Origin: Thermothielavioides terrestris NRRL 8126
Taxonomy: Eukaryota > Ascomycota > Sordariomycetes > Sordariales > Chaetomiaceae
Reading direction: 5' to 3'
Assembly (NCBI RefSeq): GCF_000226115.1
Contig: NC_016461.1
Coordinates: 744,001 to 808,000, forward strand
Length of the DNA stretch: 64,000 nucleotides
The notes beneath the pieces were generated by a model that worked only from the letters and a program-made list of their open reading frames with translations, did no database searches and was not told the DNA's origin. Each line of letters starts with the position of its first letter. Position 1 is the stretch's first letter. Shown piece after piece: positions 55,354 through 64,000 of this stretch. The translations under genes were made by a program, and so were the position numbers.

Positions 55354-56820
55354 CTACAAAACGACCGGTCTCGCGTCCTTCAGCAGGCCCTCGCTCGGGC
55401 AGTACGGGCACTTGAAGCGGTTCCCCTTACAGAGCTTCTGCAGCGTGTCCTGGGCGAGCATGTGGCCGCAGGGGATCACCATGGGCGGGTTGGCGGCGGT
55501 CGTCTGCTCCTTGGAGACGGGGCAGACAAAGATGTTGTGGAAGAGCATGCTCTGCGGCAGCGGGGTCTCGTAGGGCAGCTCCTGCGCCGTCGTCCACTCG
55601 GTGCCGCGGGCGCGCGTCGCCAGCGTGTACTTGAGGAGCTGCGGCAGGGCCAGCGCGCCGGCCGTCGCGGCGAGGTACAGCGGCGACTCGGCCGACAGGC
55701 CCAGCAGGCTGCAGAACTCGCGGGTGAAGGAGGAGGCGACGTCGGCGAAGGCGCTGTCGATGGAGAAGATGTCGTGGTAGGGCGAGGCGGGGAGGTTCGG
55801 CGCGAAGACCATGGCGCTGGCGAGCCGCTGGATCTCGCGCATGTGGCGGCCCTGGAAGCGCCCGAAGTGGAGGCGGCCGTAGGTGAGCGCGCCGATTTGG
55901 CCGTTGTTCTCGTCGTCGGGCAGGCCGTTGACGGCGGGGCCCTTGAACAGCCAGATGTATTGCAGCTTGGTGAGCTCGAACTCGAGATTGCTGCCGCGGG
56001 CCTCCAGCTCGGCCGAGTTCGCGCGGGCCCATTCGATGGCGGGGAGAAGGTTATGTGTTTTCAATTCCTGCAGGATGCTGTACATCTCGGTGAATCTGTC
56101 TTGGAGCTCGTGCGAGTGGAGCATTGAGAAGTCCGCGTCCCCAGATCCGTCCATGCCATCCTCGCCATCCGCTACCGCCTCGTCTCCGTCTTGGACCATG
56201 CGATCGTCAGGGCGGGAAGAGGCAGACGATGGGTGTTTTGCCTGCGTCTCGTCTAGAAACGTCGCGGCCACGCCAAACTGGCCTTCTCGGAGTAGGTGCA
56301 TGGCGATGGCGCGGTTAATGAGCGGGATGTGCTTCGCCATGGTGTCGGTGTCGGAGGGCAGTGGTTTTAGAGGGAAGTGCTGTCACTGTGAGCACCACTC
56401 ATTCAAAAGAAAGAAAACCGAGAAGGCAAGTAGCGAGACCACCGACTGCACGCTTACCTTATCTAATGACCTGCCAATCTTCTTGTGTGTGGACGAGGCC
56501 GCTTTCAGGCTGTCATTGACCTTGTCGAAGGCCGTCCGGATGGGGTTCTGGAGCTTGGTCATGGTCAAGCTCGCCATGTGCGGGTCCATACCTGGGTAGA
56601 GAGACGTGAGCAGGCGAATCCATGGTATCCGGTAGCAATCAAAGGAGCCTAGGCGCAAACACGGGGGATGGAGCTTACCATTGGCGATCTGCTCGCGTGC
56701 TTCGCTGAGCAGCTCGATGATCTTGTCGACATCTTGGGCTGCCGCTGAAAGCCTGGGCAGCTTGCTCGCCTTGGACAGCTCGTCCAGGAGCGAGGTTAGC
56801 TTCTCCTTTGCGCTGTCCAT
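55354..56820 (-). CDS. RMD5: GID ubiquitin-ligase subunit Rmd5/Gid2
   Basis: Three exons: 56820-56679, 56591-56458 and 56379-55354; 433 residues (yeast Rmd5 has 421). The N-terminal third is helical and marked by SSTHKKIGRSLDK. A LisH/CTLH-like region follows (MAKHIPLINRAIAMHLLREGQ, then FTEMYSILQELKTHNLLPAIEWA). At the C-terminus lies an incomplete RING: FVCPVSKEQTTAANPPMVI, CGHMLAQDTLQKLCKG, then FKCPYCP. This degenerate RING is typical of Rmd5/RMND5, the catalytic partner of Fyv10/Gid9 in the GID/CTLH E3 ligase that degrades gluconeogenic enzymes in yeast (established). The frame is continuous across all junctions. Confidence 0.92.
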
Positions 56821-57263
56821 GGCTGCGAGTGCGAGTTGCGGGTCGGTCGGAGGCGGGAGGCTGGCTGCTACGGAGCAGGAGTGCCCGGCATCGTCCTGCC
56901 GGCGCGATACTAACGGCAGTTAAATATCGCTGGTCATGCTACGTGGCGCAAGATCCAAATATTGCTCCCGTGGTTGATGAGCAGACGCTTGGTGGCGGTT
57001 GGCCTTGTAGAGGATTTGTCGGCGGGTTGACCGTTGTTGGACAGAAGCGTTCGGAGGGCAACTGTGTTGTCGGCCGCAGACACCCGGTCGGTCATGCTTT
57101 CACTCTCGCAGTGGTGGGCACCACCTCACAATCGAGACCCTGCACCTCAGCGGGGCCAGCATGGTTGTTGCAGCGCGGTGGGCGCTTAGTTACCAGGCAG
57201 CTAACCCTGAATCGCCTAGCTCCGTACAGGCGAAGCACCTCTGACCTGCGGAATACAGCGGTT
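56821..57263. other. Spacer upstream of RMD5
   Basis: 440 bp probably holding the RMD5 promoter; nothing else recognised before the fold-back element. Confidence 0.5.
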
Positions 57264-57668
57264 ATGGCTAAAGAGGTCCCGCCAAGACTAATTTCGGAGA
57301 CTGCCGCTTACAAGTATTTACAATCGCCACGGGGTGAGCGGGGCCGCGACGGGGCCTCGACGACTTCGAGCAACATCAACAACGAACAATCGCAAAGACT
57401 TGTTGCAACAACTTTACGAAACCTCAACCAAATCGAAAAAAAAGAAAACGAAGTTAACCCTCACCCTAACCTTGACCCTCACCCTAACCATAACCCTTAC
57501 CCTAACCAGCGGGGGGCTGGCGCCGCCCCCCGCACCCCCGGCGAACTAACCCGTGGCTAACCCGTGGCGATAGTGCAAACCCCTTGGCGGTCTTGGCGGG
57601 GTACTGACTCTGTAAAAACATTGCCGACAATTGGCCGAAATTAGTCTTGGCGGGACCTCTTTAGCCAT
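57264..57668. mobile_element. Fold-back (MITE-like) element with perfect 34-bp inverted ends
   Basis: The 34 bp at 57264-57297 (atggctaaagaggtcccgcc at the outside) recur exactly as reverse complement at 57635-57668, bounding 405 bp. The inside has no gene; it holds a degenerate telomere-like run and a GC palindrome (ggggggctggcgccgcccccc region near 57510-57530). I found no clear target duplication, so the true ends may lie further out. Confidence 0.6.
57454..57507. repeat. Interstitial telomere-like hexamers
   Basis: Nine consecutive 6-bp units matching CTAACC (telomeric TTAGGG on the other strand): three or four exact, the rest with one or two changes such as CTCACC, TTGACC, ATAACC and CTTACC. 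Confidence 0.75.
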
Positions 57669-58435
57669 CAGCAATACAGCATTGTGGACTCGCCCGGCCG
57701 CCTTAGTGACGTAACGCAATGGGTTTGACGGGATCTCCAGCTTGGACCGTATATTACTCATGACGGACTGTAATTTACCCCCCAGTTTCTACACTACGAA
57801 TTCTCCAAGGGAACGATGTGATCTTCCTTGAAGACGGAGACTTTATTTGACCTTAGCAAGATTCAAGAAACATGCATGTTTTTAGTGGCGCAAGTCCACT
57901 TACGAAAAATCTTACCTTTTCCAGTTCATGCAGCATCTGAGTGTGGTGACGCCTCCCTCTGAGGATGAAACCCACTTGCTTGATCTGTATGTAAGGTAGG
58001 ATCCGTCTTATACAGTACCTGCGGCAAAGTCCAAGAAAAGCATTCCTACTCGCTACCATCCTTCACATGTCAGCTGCACCTGGCAACGAGACGCTAGTTT
58101 GTGTTTCCTCGAGGTTTCCGTTCTCAACGCATTTGCAACCTCCAAGAGCCGGAGCAGCTGGGAAGGTGACTCTCTCGCTCCGTTCTTTCGTCGCTTTAAC
58201 TGCCAAGTGTATTGTATTTTACGGCCCTCACCGCTTCCCCCCGCTGCGCAATTTGGCCCGGGCCCCGCGATGGGTCCTGCACACTCCACGAGCTCTTGGT
58301 TTCCCTGCGGCCTCCAAGTTGACATGGATGTAGCCGCCTGAAGGAGCCCGCAGTTGACTGGGTCCCGGCAATGCTCCAACGGCCGTTGATGTCGGCGTCG
58401 GACTATGTCGAGGTGATAGGATCGCACCGCGTCCA
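57669..58435. other. Spacer upstream of the STB6-like gene
   Basis: 770 bp, probably promoter and leader of the next gene. No RNA, repeat or protein gene recognised. Confidence 0.5.
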
Positions 58436-61219
58436 ATGTCTCTCCGATTCGGGCTCCCGACCGCAGCCCTCGACAACAGGGTGCATCGGGAAGAGGAGCT
58501 GACGCTGGCCCGGAGAGCTTCGCAGCTTCGAAATGCGAAGGCTGCATCGCCAGAAGCTCCCGGCGGCGCTTCTGCTGCTACGAGCAGCGCGCTTGCGGCT
58601 CCGCCGCCCCGAGGCCGGCGCCGTGTAGTCCTCCCCGACCCCGTTGCCTTCAGGTGCGCCTGCTTCCCCCTTCTCCCTCTTTTCCCCCGTTTCCTGCCCT
58701 CCAATGCCTGCTGACCATCCCGCCAACTCGGCAGATTCCTGGAAGGCGACCCCACCGTGACCGTCGTCGAACGCAGACGTGTCCTCCCCGGCTACGAGCT
58801 CTATCTGGTCGAGCAGTGGGCTTGCTCGCGCCAGTCGCCCACCGTCGTCATCGCGACCTACACGGGCGACACGAAGCACTCGGTCGTTGTTGGCGTATTG
58901 GAGGTGCCCGCAGACGAGAAGGACTGGTTGCCGAGGCTCAGGGTCTACTTCAAGGCCATCCACCAATACCATGCGCGGCCCAAGGAGACCGAGATCGGCG
59001 AGCTTATGGTTACCAACCTGAGCAGCTTTCCCTCGGCACTGACCGTCATCGCGGTCCCGGAGGGCGACATACGCAAGCACCGTCAAGTGTTCATTGTCAA
59101 CGAGAACTTGAAGCGGCTGGGCTGTTCTGGCCGATCCGGGCTTACCCTGACGGAACCAACACCGGCAACGCAGGCGAAATTCATGCAGACTTACAAGACC
59201 AGCGACAGGATACCTTTCGACCAAGCCGTGCTCGAGCTCGTCAAGCTCTGCCAGTTGGCCCTCTTCATCTTCGGCATGCTTGAGGAGGAGTACATGGACG
59301 GGCTGCTGTGCGACGTGACTGAAAAGGCCATCAACGACTGGTGGACCGAGATCGGCTCCGAGTATTTCAACATCGAGCCTACAGATGGCATACTGGGACC
59401 AACCACGGTTGCTGCGCTCCTCGGCACGCTCTTGGGCGCAAGAAATCGGCTCAGCTACTATGGCGCGCCGGTGTCCAAGGACGTCTTCGATATTGAGAGC
59501 ACGAAAAAGGGCATCGGGACCTTCCAGAAATCCCTCCGGCTGGAGAGAACGCGGCGGCTGGACCGGCAAACCCTCCTCAAACTGCACAGCGTGACGGCCA
59601 AGGCAGCGGCTGGGGAGGGCGGCTGGGGTGTGCAGAAGGCTGTCAAGTCCACCGTCGCCGAGATCGGCGGCAAGCGGGGCGAATTCGTCATCGGAATGGT
59701 TGGCGGCCGGGACAAGGCTAACATTGGAGACATTGAGACCCTGGATCTGGCCAAGTTCATCAGTCTGGTATACGGTGAGCGGCCGAAATGGCTGTGGTAC
59801 GGAAAGCCGAGGAGGACGCTTCAGGAGCATTCGCCCGAGCATCCCGTATCGGCATTCGGAAAGGAGCTGAGAGATGAAGTGGGCCCTCCGCTCGGGAACA
59901 GGCGGACGCAATCCGCGTCTGTCGAGGAAGAGCTAGAGGCGAGGAAGAAGGAAGACCCGCCCGCGGTGTACCAGCCTCCGCCGCCGACAGGCTCGCTACC
60001 GATCGCGGCAGAGACCCCCGGCGGCGACCGAGACGCTCTGCGGAAAGCCGTCTTCAAGAGCGTAGCTGGGAAGGTGAGCGATGCCCGCTCAGGATTGGGA
60101 CGCATCCGAGATGCCGTGGGTGGCGGTTTAAGAGGGCACGTCAGCCGGCCGTCCAAAGACGAGAGTCCCGACACGGCCATGAGCGGGTACTCGAGCCCCA
60201 GCATCGCGACCCTTGCCCAGTCGTCGGCCGCAGTGACCAGCCCGGTGGCGGTTGGCAGGGCCTTTACGTGGAAGGTCAAGCCGGAGGAATACCTGGCGGC
60301 CCTACGAGACGGAGAACGGGGCGAGCCGGCGCCTGCTATACCTCTGCCCGGTGGCAACAAGACCGACGAACCGTTGGCGGCTCCCCAGGGAGGCGCGCAT
60401 CTTCCCCCGAACTTGCTCGCAACGCACGACGAGAAGGAACGACTAGATCTTGGTTTGGCCGAGATGGCCAAGGAGGTGCGCAGCACCAATGTTTCGGCAC
60501 CCGGTTCCGTCGTGGCCGACGGAGATCTCCAGGGCCCAGTGCTTGCTCTCGAACGGAGCAGCGGCGGACCGCGGCTGTCTCTCCAGCGCCGACACAGCGC
60601 CGGCGGCACCTTGTGCAGCTCCCGCTTCAACGAGGCCCGATACCCGCGGCGGCTGTCTTTCAGCGCAGCCGAGGACGCCGTCCTCTGCTGGGACGAGCCC
60701 ATCAAGTTCACTGATGCCCCGGCTGCCGGCGACCTGGCGGGACTCCAACCGCAGGCGGAGTTGGCCTGCTATCTCTACGGCCGCCTCCAGCTGATCCACA
60801 CCGACATTGCCCCCTGGGTTTCCAACAAGGTGTCGGATGTCTCGGCCCTCGACCAGACCTTTGATGCGCAGCAAGCAGAACTGCAGAGGCTGCACAGCGC
60901 CGCCGAGGAGGCGTACGAGCGCGTCCGGCTCGGCGGCAGCGAGTTCGTGGCCGAGGAGCGGGGCCGGCTGGGCGAGGCGGTCAAGGAGGTCGAGATGCTG
61001 GCGGCGAAGCTGGAGTACGAGATCGGGGCGCTCGTGTCGCGCGTGGACGAGGTCGAGGACGGGATCGCGCAGTTCGAGGCGCAGGTCGAGGACGTCGAGA
61101 GGCGGGCGGAGGAGCTGAAGCGCGTGCTCGAGACGGAGAGCTGGCTCCACTGGTTTGTCAGGACGCTGACGGGTATCGGCACGGGGCCGAACATCACGAG
61201 GGGCAGCGCATCGTCGTGA
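58436..61219 (+). CDS. STB6/STB2-like fungal protein
   Basis: Exons 58436-58653 and 58735-61219, 900 residues; the 81-bp phase-2 intron joins VAFR to FLEGDPTVTVVERR. The conserved N-terminal domain (about 75-340) includes LPGYELYLVEQWACSR, IATYTGDTKHSVVVGVLEV, RLRVYFKAIHQYHARPKETE, LMVTNLSSFPSALTVIAVPE and VNENLKRLGCSGRSGL. It then has DWWTEIGSEYFNIEPTDG and LGARNRLSYYGAPVSKD. I recognise this as the domain of yeast Stb2/Stb6, found by binding to the Sin3 corepressor. A long Pro/Ser/Gly-rich middle follows, and a coiled coil fills the C-terminus (about 800-880). A direct chromatin role is not established for this protein. Confidence 0.75.
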
Positions 61220-61886
61220 TTCCGCGGGGCTGAGTGTTTTTCTGTTTTCCGGTTGTTTTGCGGTAGCAGGGCATAGGGAACATGTACCCGGACCGGGAAC
61301 GGCGTTGCAGGCGTCAGGAGAACAGAAGCATTTGGTTCAGCCATGTTATTAATGAGAGCATAGCGCGGGATATTCAGGCAAGACAGAGGGAATACTACAT
61401 CTTAGAACGCAAATGGAGAAGAGATGCCATGATTACAACCCCATTCTAGTTCCCGCTCTAAGCTGCTCTCACATGAACAGTGCTCTGTTGTACATACATG
61501 CTTTGCATGTAAAGGTTCCTGTTGCCCAGATGCCCACTGGTTAACCGCCTTAGCCAAGCAGCAGACCCAGAACCAAGCTGCCTGACGAATGAGTCGCTTT
61601 CCATCTGTCTCTGCCATCTCGTCCCAGCCATCCCATATTGTACAGTACACACGCCCATTCGGCTCTTCCTCGTCCCAGTCCAGGGGGGAAAGCCCGCCAT
61701 CTATCAACGGATACCGACACCAAAGGAAAGGCCCACCTTCCACGGGAACAACCCCCCTTCCACGCGCTATTCTTCCATCCCATAGAAAGGGAAGGCAGAC
61801 AGCCTCACCCCCCATTTCCCGCTTGCCCCAAAGTAGCGTATCAATCAAATTGTGATTTTTCCTTTTTTCTTTTCCCGGCCCATGTT
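61220..61886. other. Convergent spacer, STB6-like to TIM10
   Basis: 670 bp with two 3' UTRs; C/T-rich near 61660-61830. Nothing else recognised. Confidence 0.55.
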
Positions 61887-62268
61887 TTACGCGCCCGGCC
61901 CGCCGAACCCGCGCGCGGCCCCCTCCTTCTGCAGCTGCTCCGAGATGGTCTGGTGCGCCTCGAAGAACTTGGCCGAGCACCGGTCCAGGCACACGGCCTC
62001 GCCCTTGGACAGCTCGCCCTCGCGGTACGTCCGGTCGATGCACTTGGCCGTGCAGACCTTGATCATCCTGTTCCCCCGTGACAGGGTTAGTAAATCGGTG
62101 TTCCTTCCTTTCTTCTTGCGTCTGCGGTTGGCCGGAAGGGGTGGGGGGAAATTGGGGGGGGGATAATTACCGTGAGTGCATCTCGGCCACAACCTTGAGC
62201 TCGTTTTCGACTGCCGCGATCTTCTCGGCGGAGGTGGGCTGGGGCCGGCCGAAGCCTAGGAAGGACAT
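61887..62268 (-). CDS. TIM10: Mitochondrial intermembrane-space chaperone Tim10
   Basis: Exons 62268-62171 and 62067-61887, 92 residues, typical for small TIM proteins. The 103-bp intron joins EMHSR to MIKVCTAKC. Twin Cx3C motifs (CTAKC and CLDRC) sit 16 residues apart and form the two disulfides of the helical hairpin after Mia40-driven import. MSFLGFG at the start, [15 protein letters not shown] and [17 protein letters not shown] match Tim10 rather than Tim9, Tim8 or Tim13. Tim10 forms hexamers with Tim9 that carry hydrophobic inner-membrane precursors across the intermembrane space (established). Confidence 0.95.
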
Positions 62269-62916
62269 TTTGGCGCTGGTTGGGGGCTGGTGACTGTCGG
62301 GCGGCTTCAGGTCTGGCTGGGGTCACGGTATGGTGGCCTGCTTTGTGGAGGCTTCGCTTGCGTTGTTGATATTGTTGAGCCTGTCTCCCGGATCCGGGTT
62401 TGGAAACTGCATTCTGGTTTTGCCCATGCCAAGGCCGGGAGATCCTCGGAGCAGCCCACCAACTGCGCGCCAAGAACGGAAGCTAAAGCAGCTGTCACGT
62501 CGCTGATTGGCGGTGCGTTTGCTGGATCCATCCATGGAGCTCCTGGACATCCTGGACGGAGGACTCCGTAATCCTGAAAAAAAGTCCAGCTTCACGCTCA
62601 CGGCTTGCGCCTGGCTTTCAGTTTTGTCTCGATACTGGGGACACCGCTCTCCCCAAGTACGCGTCTCCAGAAAATTGTGGGTGAAACATGCGCTCTCTGT
62701 GGTTCAGCCCGTCTTCCAAAGGCAAATTAAGACATCCGGCCATTATGATGAACTGCATATCAAAGAACCGTTGCGACTGATGCGCAGTGCGCCCATGATC
62801 ACACAATGCCTCTATTCTGATCTTTTGGCCTCCCCTTTCTCACTCTCCAAATTTCGGTTCGGTTGTCTGCGTTCCCGCTAAGTGCTGACCCTGACTGCTG
62901 GCTGCCAGACGATGCA
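62269..62916. other. Shared divergent promoter of TIM10 and mitochondrial LysRS
   Basis: 648 bp between two start codons facing away from each other, so both promoters lie here. A two-codon upstream frame (ATG CAA TGA, 62912-62920) overlaps the LysRS start. No gene is supported inside. Confidence 0.6.
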
Positions 62917-64000
62917 ATGAGGCCGGCACCGCGTCTCCAGTTCCTGCGCCCGTACACCTGGCAGCCCGTCGGCCCGCCCAATCCGGCCTATCTGCGCTTC
63001 TTCCACCTGGCCCGGCAGCAGGAGCTGGAGGAGGCCAACGCGCTCAAGTACCCCCGCCTCCGCCACAATGGCCCGCCCATGCGCATCCCCGATTTCCGCC
63101 AGAAATACGCCCACATCCAGCAGGGCGTCGTGGCCGACGAGGTGGTCACCTTGCACGGCCGTGTCGAGTCCGTCCGCCGCGCCGGCGCGAAGCTCGTCTT
63201 CCTGGACCTGAAGGGCGAGTTCGAGCGCGTCCAGGGCATCTGCAACTTCGGCAAGCTCGTCGATGGCACCACTGTCGGCGGCCTCAAGGAGTTCGCCCGC
63301 CTGCTTAGCAGGGGTGACATCATCTCCGTGACGGGGAAGGCTACGCGCACGCCCGCCGGCGAGCTCACCATCCAGGCGACCCACCTCCCCGAGCTGCTGA
63401 CACCCAGCCTCGTCCCGCTCCCCACGAAGCTCATCGACGAGGAGTCGCGCACGCAGCACCGCCACCTCGACATGCTGGTGAACCGCAAAACCACAGACAC
63501 CCTGCGCCTGCGGTCGTATCTTATCAAGTACCTCCGCGACTTTTTCCACGACCGCGGCTTCCTCGAGTTCCAGACCCCTATTCTCGCCGCAGACGCCGGC
63601 GGCGCCAACGCCCGCCCCTTTACCGTCTCGGCAAAGACCGTGTCCAGAGACCTCTCCCTGCGGATCGCGCCCGAGCTCTGGCTCAAGAGGCTCGTCGTCG
63701 GCGGCGTCGACCGTGTCTTCGAGCTGGGGCCCGCGTTTCGCAACGAGGGCATCGACCAAACCCACAACCCGGAATTCACCATCTGCGAGTTCTACCACGC
63801 CTACGCCAATCTGGCCGACCTCATCTCGCTCACCGAAGACCTCATCCGCGGCGCCGCCGCCCACTGCCAGTCCCTCATCTCCACCAAACTCACCGCCCTC
63901 CCGCCCGTCGACCTCGCCCCGTTCGAAGGTCCCTTCCAACAAGCCGAGTTCATCCCCGCCCTCGAATCCGCCCTCCACTTCACCCTGCCAGACCTCGCCT
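62917..64000 (+). CDS. MSK1: Mitochondrial-type lysyl-tRNA synthetase, 5' part (runs off the window)
   Basis: Open from ATG at 62917 to the window end, 361 codons. An Arg/Pro-rich start (MRPAPRLQFLRPYTW) suits a mitochondrial import signal. The OB-fold anticodon-binding domain follows (MRIPDFRQKY, VTLHGRVESVRRAGAKLVFLD, GDIISVTGKATRTPAGELTI, LLTPSLVPLP). Class II motif 1 reads RGFLEFQTPIL, preceded by LRLRSYLIKYLRDFF, and motif 2 lies in FRNEGIDQTHNPEFTICEFY. Motif 3 would be beyond 64000. It charges mitochondrial tRNA-Lys (family knowledge); the organelle is inferred from the N-terminus and from similarity to Msk1-type enzymes. A fragment matching the missing C-terminal part of such an enzyme lies at 42335-42604. 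Confidence 0.92.
   Translation, partial: MRPAPRLQFLRPYTWQPVGPPNPAYLRFFHLARQQELEEANALKYPRLRHNGPPMRIPDFRQKYAHIQQGVVADEVVTLHGRVESVRRAGAKLVFLDLKGEFERVQGICNFGKLVDGTTVGGLKEFARLLSRGDIISVTGKATRTPAGELTIQATHLPELLTPSLVPLPTKLIDEESRTQHRHLDMLVNRKTTDTLRLRSYLIKYLRDFFHDRGFLEFQTPILAADAGGANARPFTVSAKTVSRDLSLRIAPELWLKRLVVGGVDRVFELGPAFRNEGIDQTHNPEFTICEFYHAYANLADLISLTEDLIRGAAAHCQSLISTKLTALPPVDLAPFEGPFQQAEFIPALESALHFTLPDLA

Noticed and set aside
54716..55411. 231-codon minus-strand frame downstream of RMD5
   Set aside because: It overlaps the end of RMD5 in another frame and shows no conserved segment; could be part of a 3' UTR.
55123..56127. 334-codon plus-strand frame across RMD5
   Set aside because: Antisense shadow rich in Arg/Gly/Ala; the minus strand encodes a clear degenerate-RING protein.

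Overview
The window is nuclear DNA of a filamentous ascomycete. The evidence is short GT..AG introns with CTAAC-type branch sites, GC-rich genes with TAC/GTA-rich spacers, a white-collar-2 photoreceptor partner, and one 16-kb AT-rich block full of TAG/TAA stops that looks like repeat-induced point mutation (RIP). Protein style points to Sordariomycetes, most likely Sordariales (Chaetomiaceae-like). The species assignment is inference.

Left arm (1-19.1 kb): a gene-poor 3.3 kb; a P-loop protein with very low-complexity inserts (minus); an unrecognised fungal protein with an in-frame intron (minus); GWT1, the GPI-anchor inositol acyltransferase (plus); a KIN4-type serine/threonine kinase (plus); and Y14/RBM8A, an exon-junction-complex subunit (minus).

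Transposon block (19.4-36.1 kb): three nested layers. The oldest is a 20-bp minisatellite. A Ty3/Gypsy element (260-bp LTRs, 5-bp target duplication, self-priming type primer site) landed in it and was then destroyed by RIP. A Ty1/Copia element (21610-29190, two identical 182-bp LTRs, perfect ACCTA target duplication, half-tRNA primer site) landed inside the dead Gypsy element and shows no RIP. Its pol frame is broken only by a 22-bp tandem duplication. Between pol and the 3' LTR the Copia element carries an apparently intact gene on the opposite strand: four exons, 248 codons, six clustered cysteines between acidic and lysine-rich tracts. This is the most interesting object in the window. A hairpin followed by CTAG|T at 36.1 kb may be a Helitron end.

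Right arm (36.6-64 kb): a small DUF7721-like ('beta-flanking') gene and wc-2 (minus); a 10-bp tandem array; two tandem tRNA-Thr(AGT) genes with apparent 5-nt introns; a pseudogene scrap of a lysyl-tRNA synthetase C-terminus; RAD50 (plus) convergent with a PPP4R2-type PP4 regulatory subunit (minus); a UPF0658 Golgi membrane protein (plus); RMD5/GID2, a GID E3-ligase subunit (minus); a fold-back element with degenerate telomere-like hexamers in its core; an STB6-like protein (plus) convergent with TIM10 (minus); and, divergent from TIM10, the 5' part of a mitochondrial-type lysyl-tRNA synthetase running off the window.

The host genes are housekeeping or regulatory and form no operon or evident cluster. 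Functional neighbours are limited to the TIM10/LysRS divergent pair (both mitochondrial) and RAD50/PPP4R2 (both linked to the DNA-damage response in other fungi). Exon coordinates were read by eye from splice signals and reading-frame continuity.
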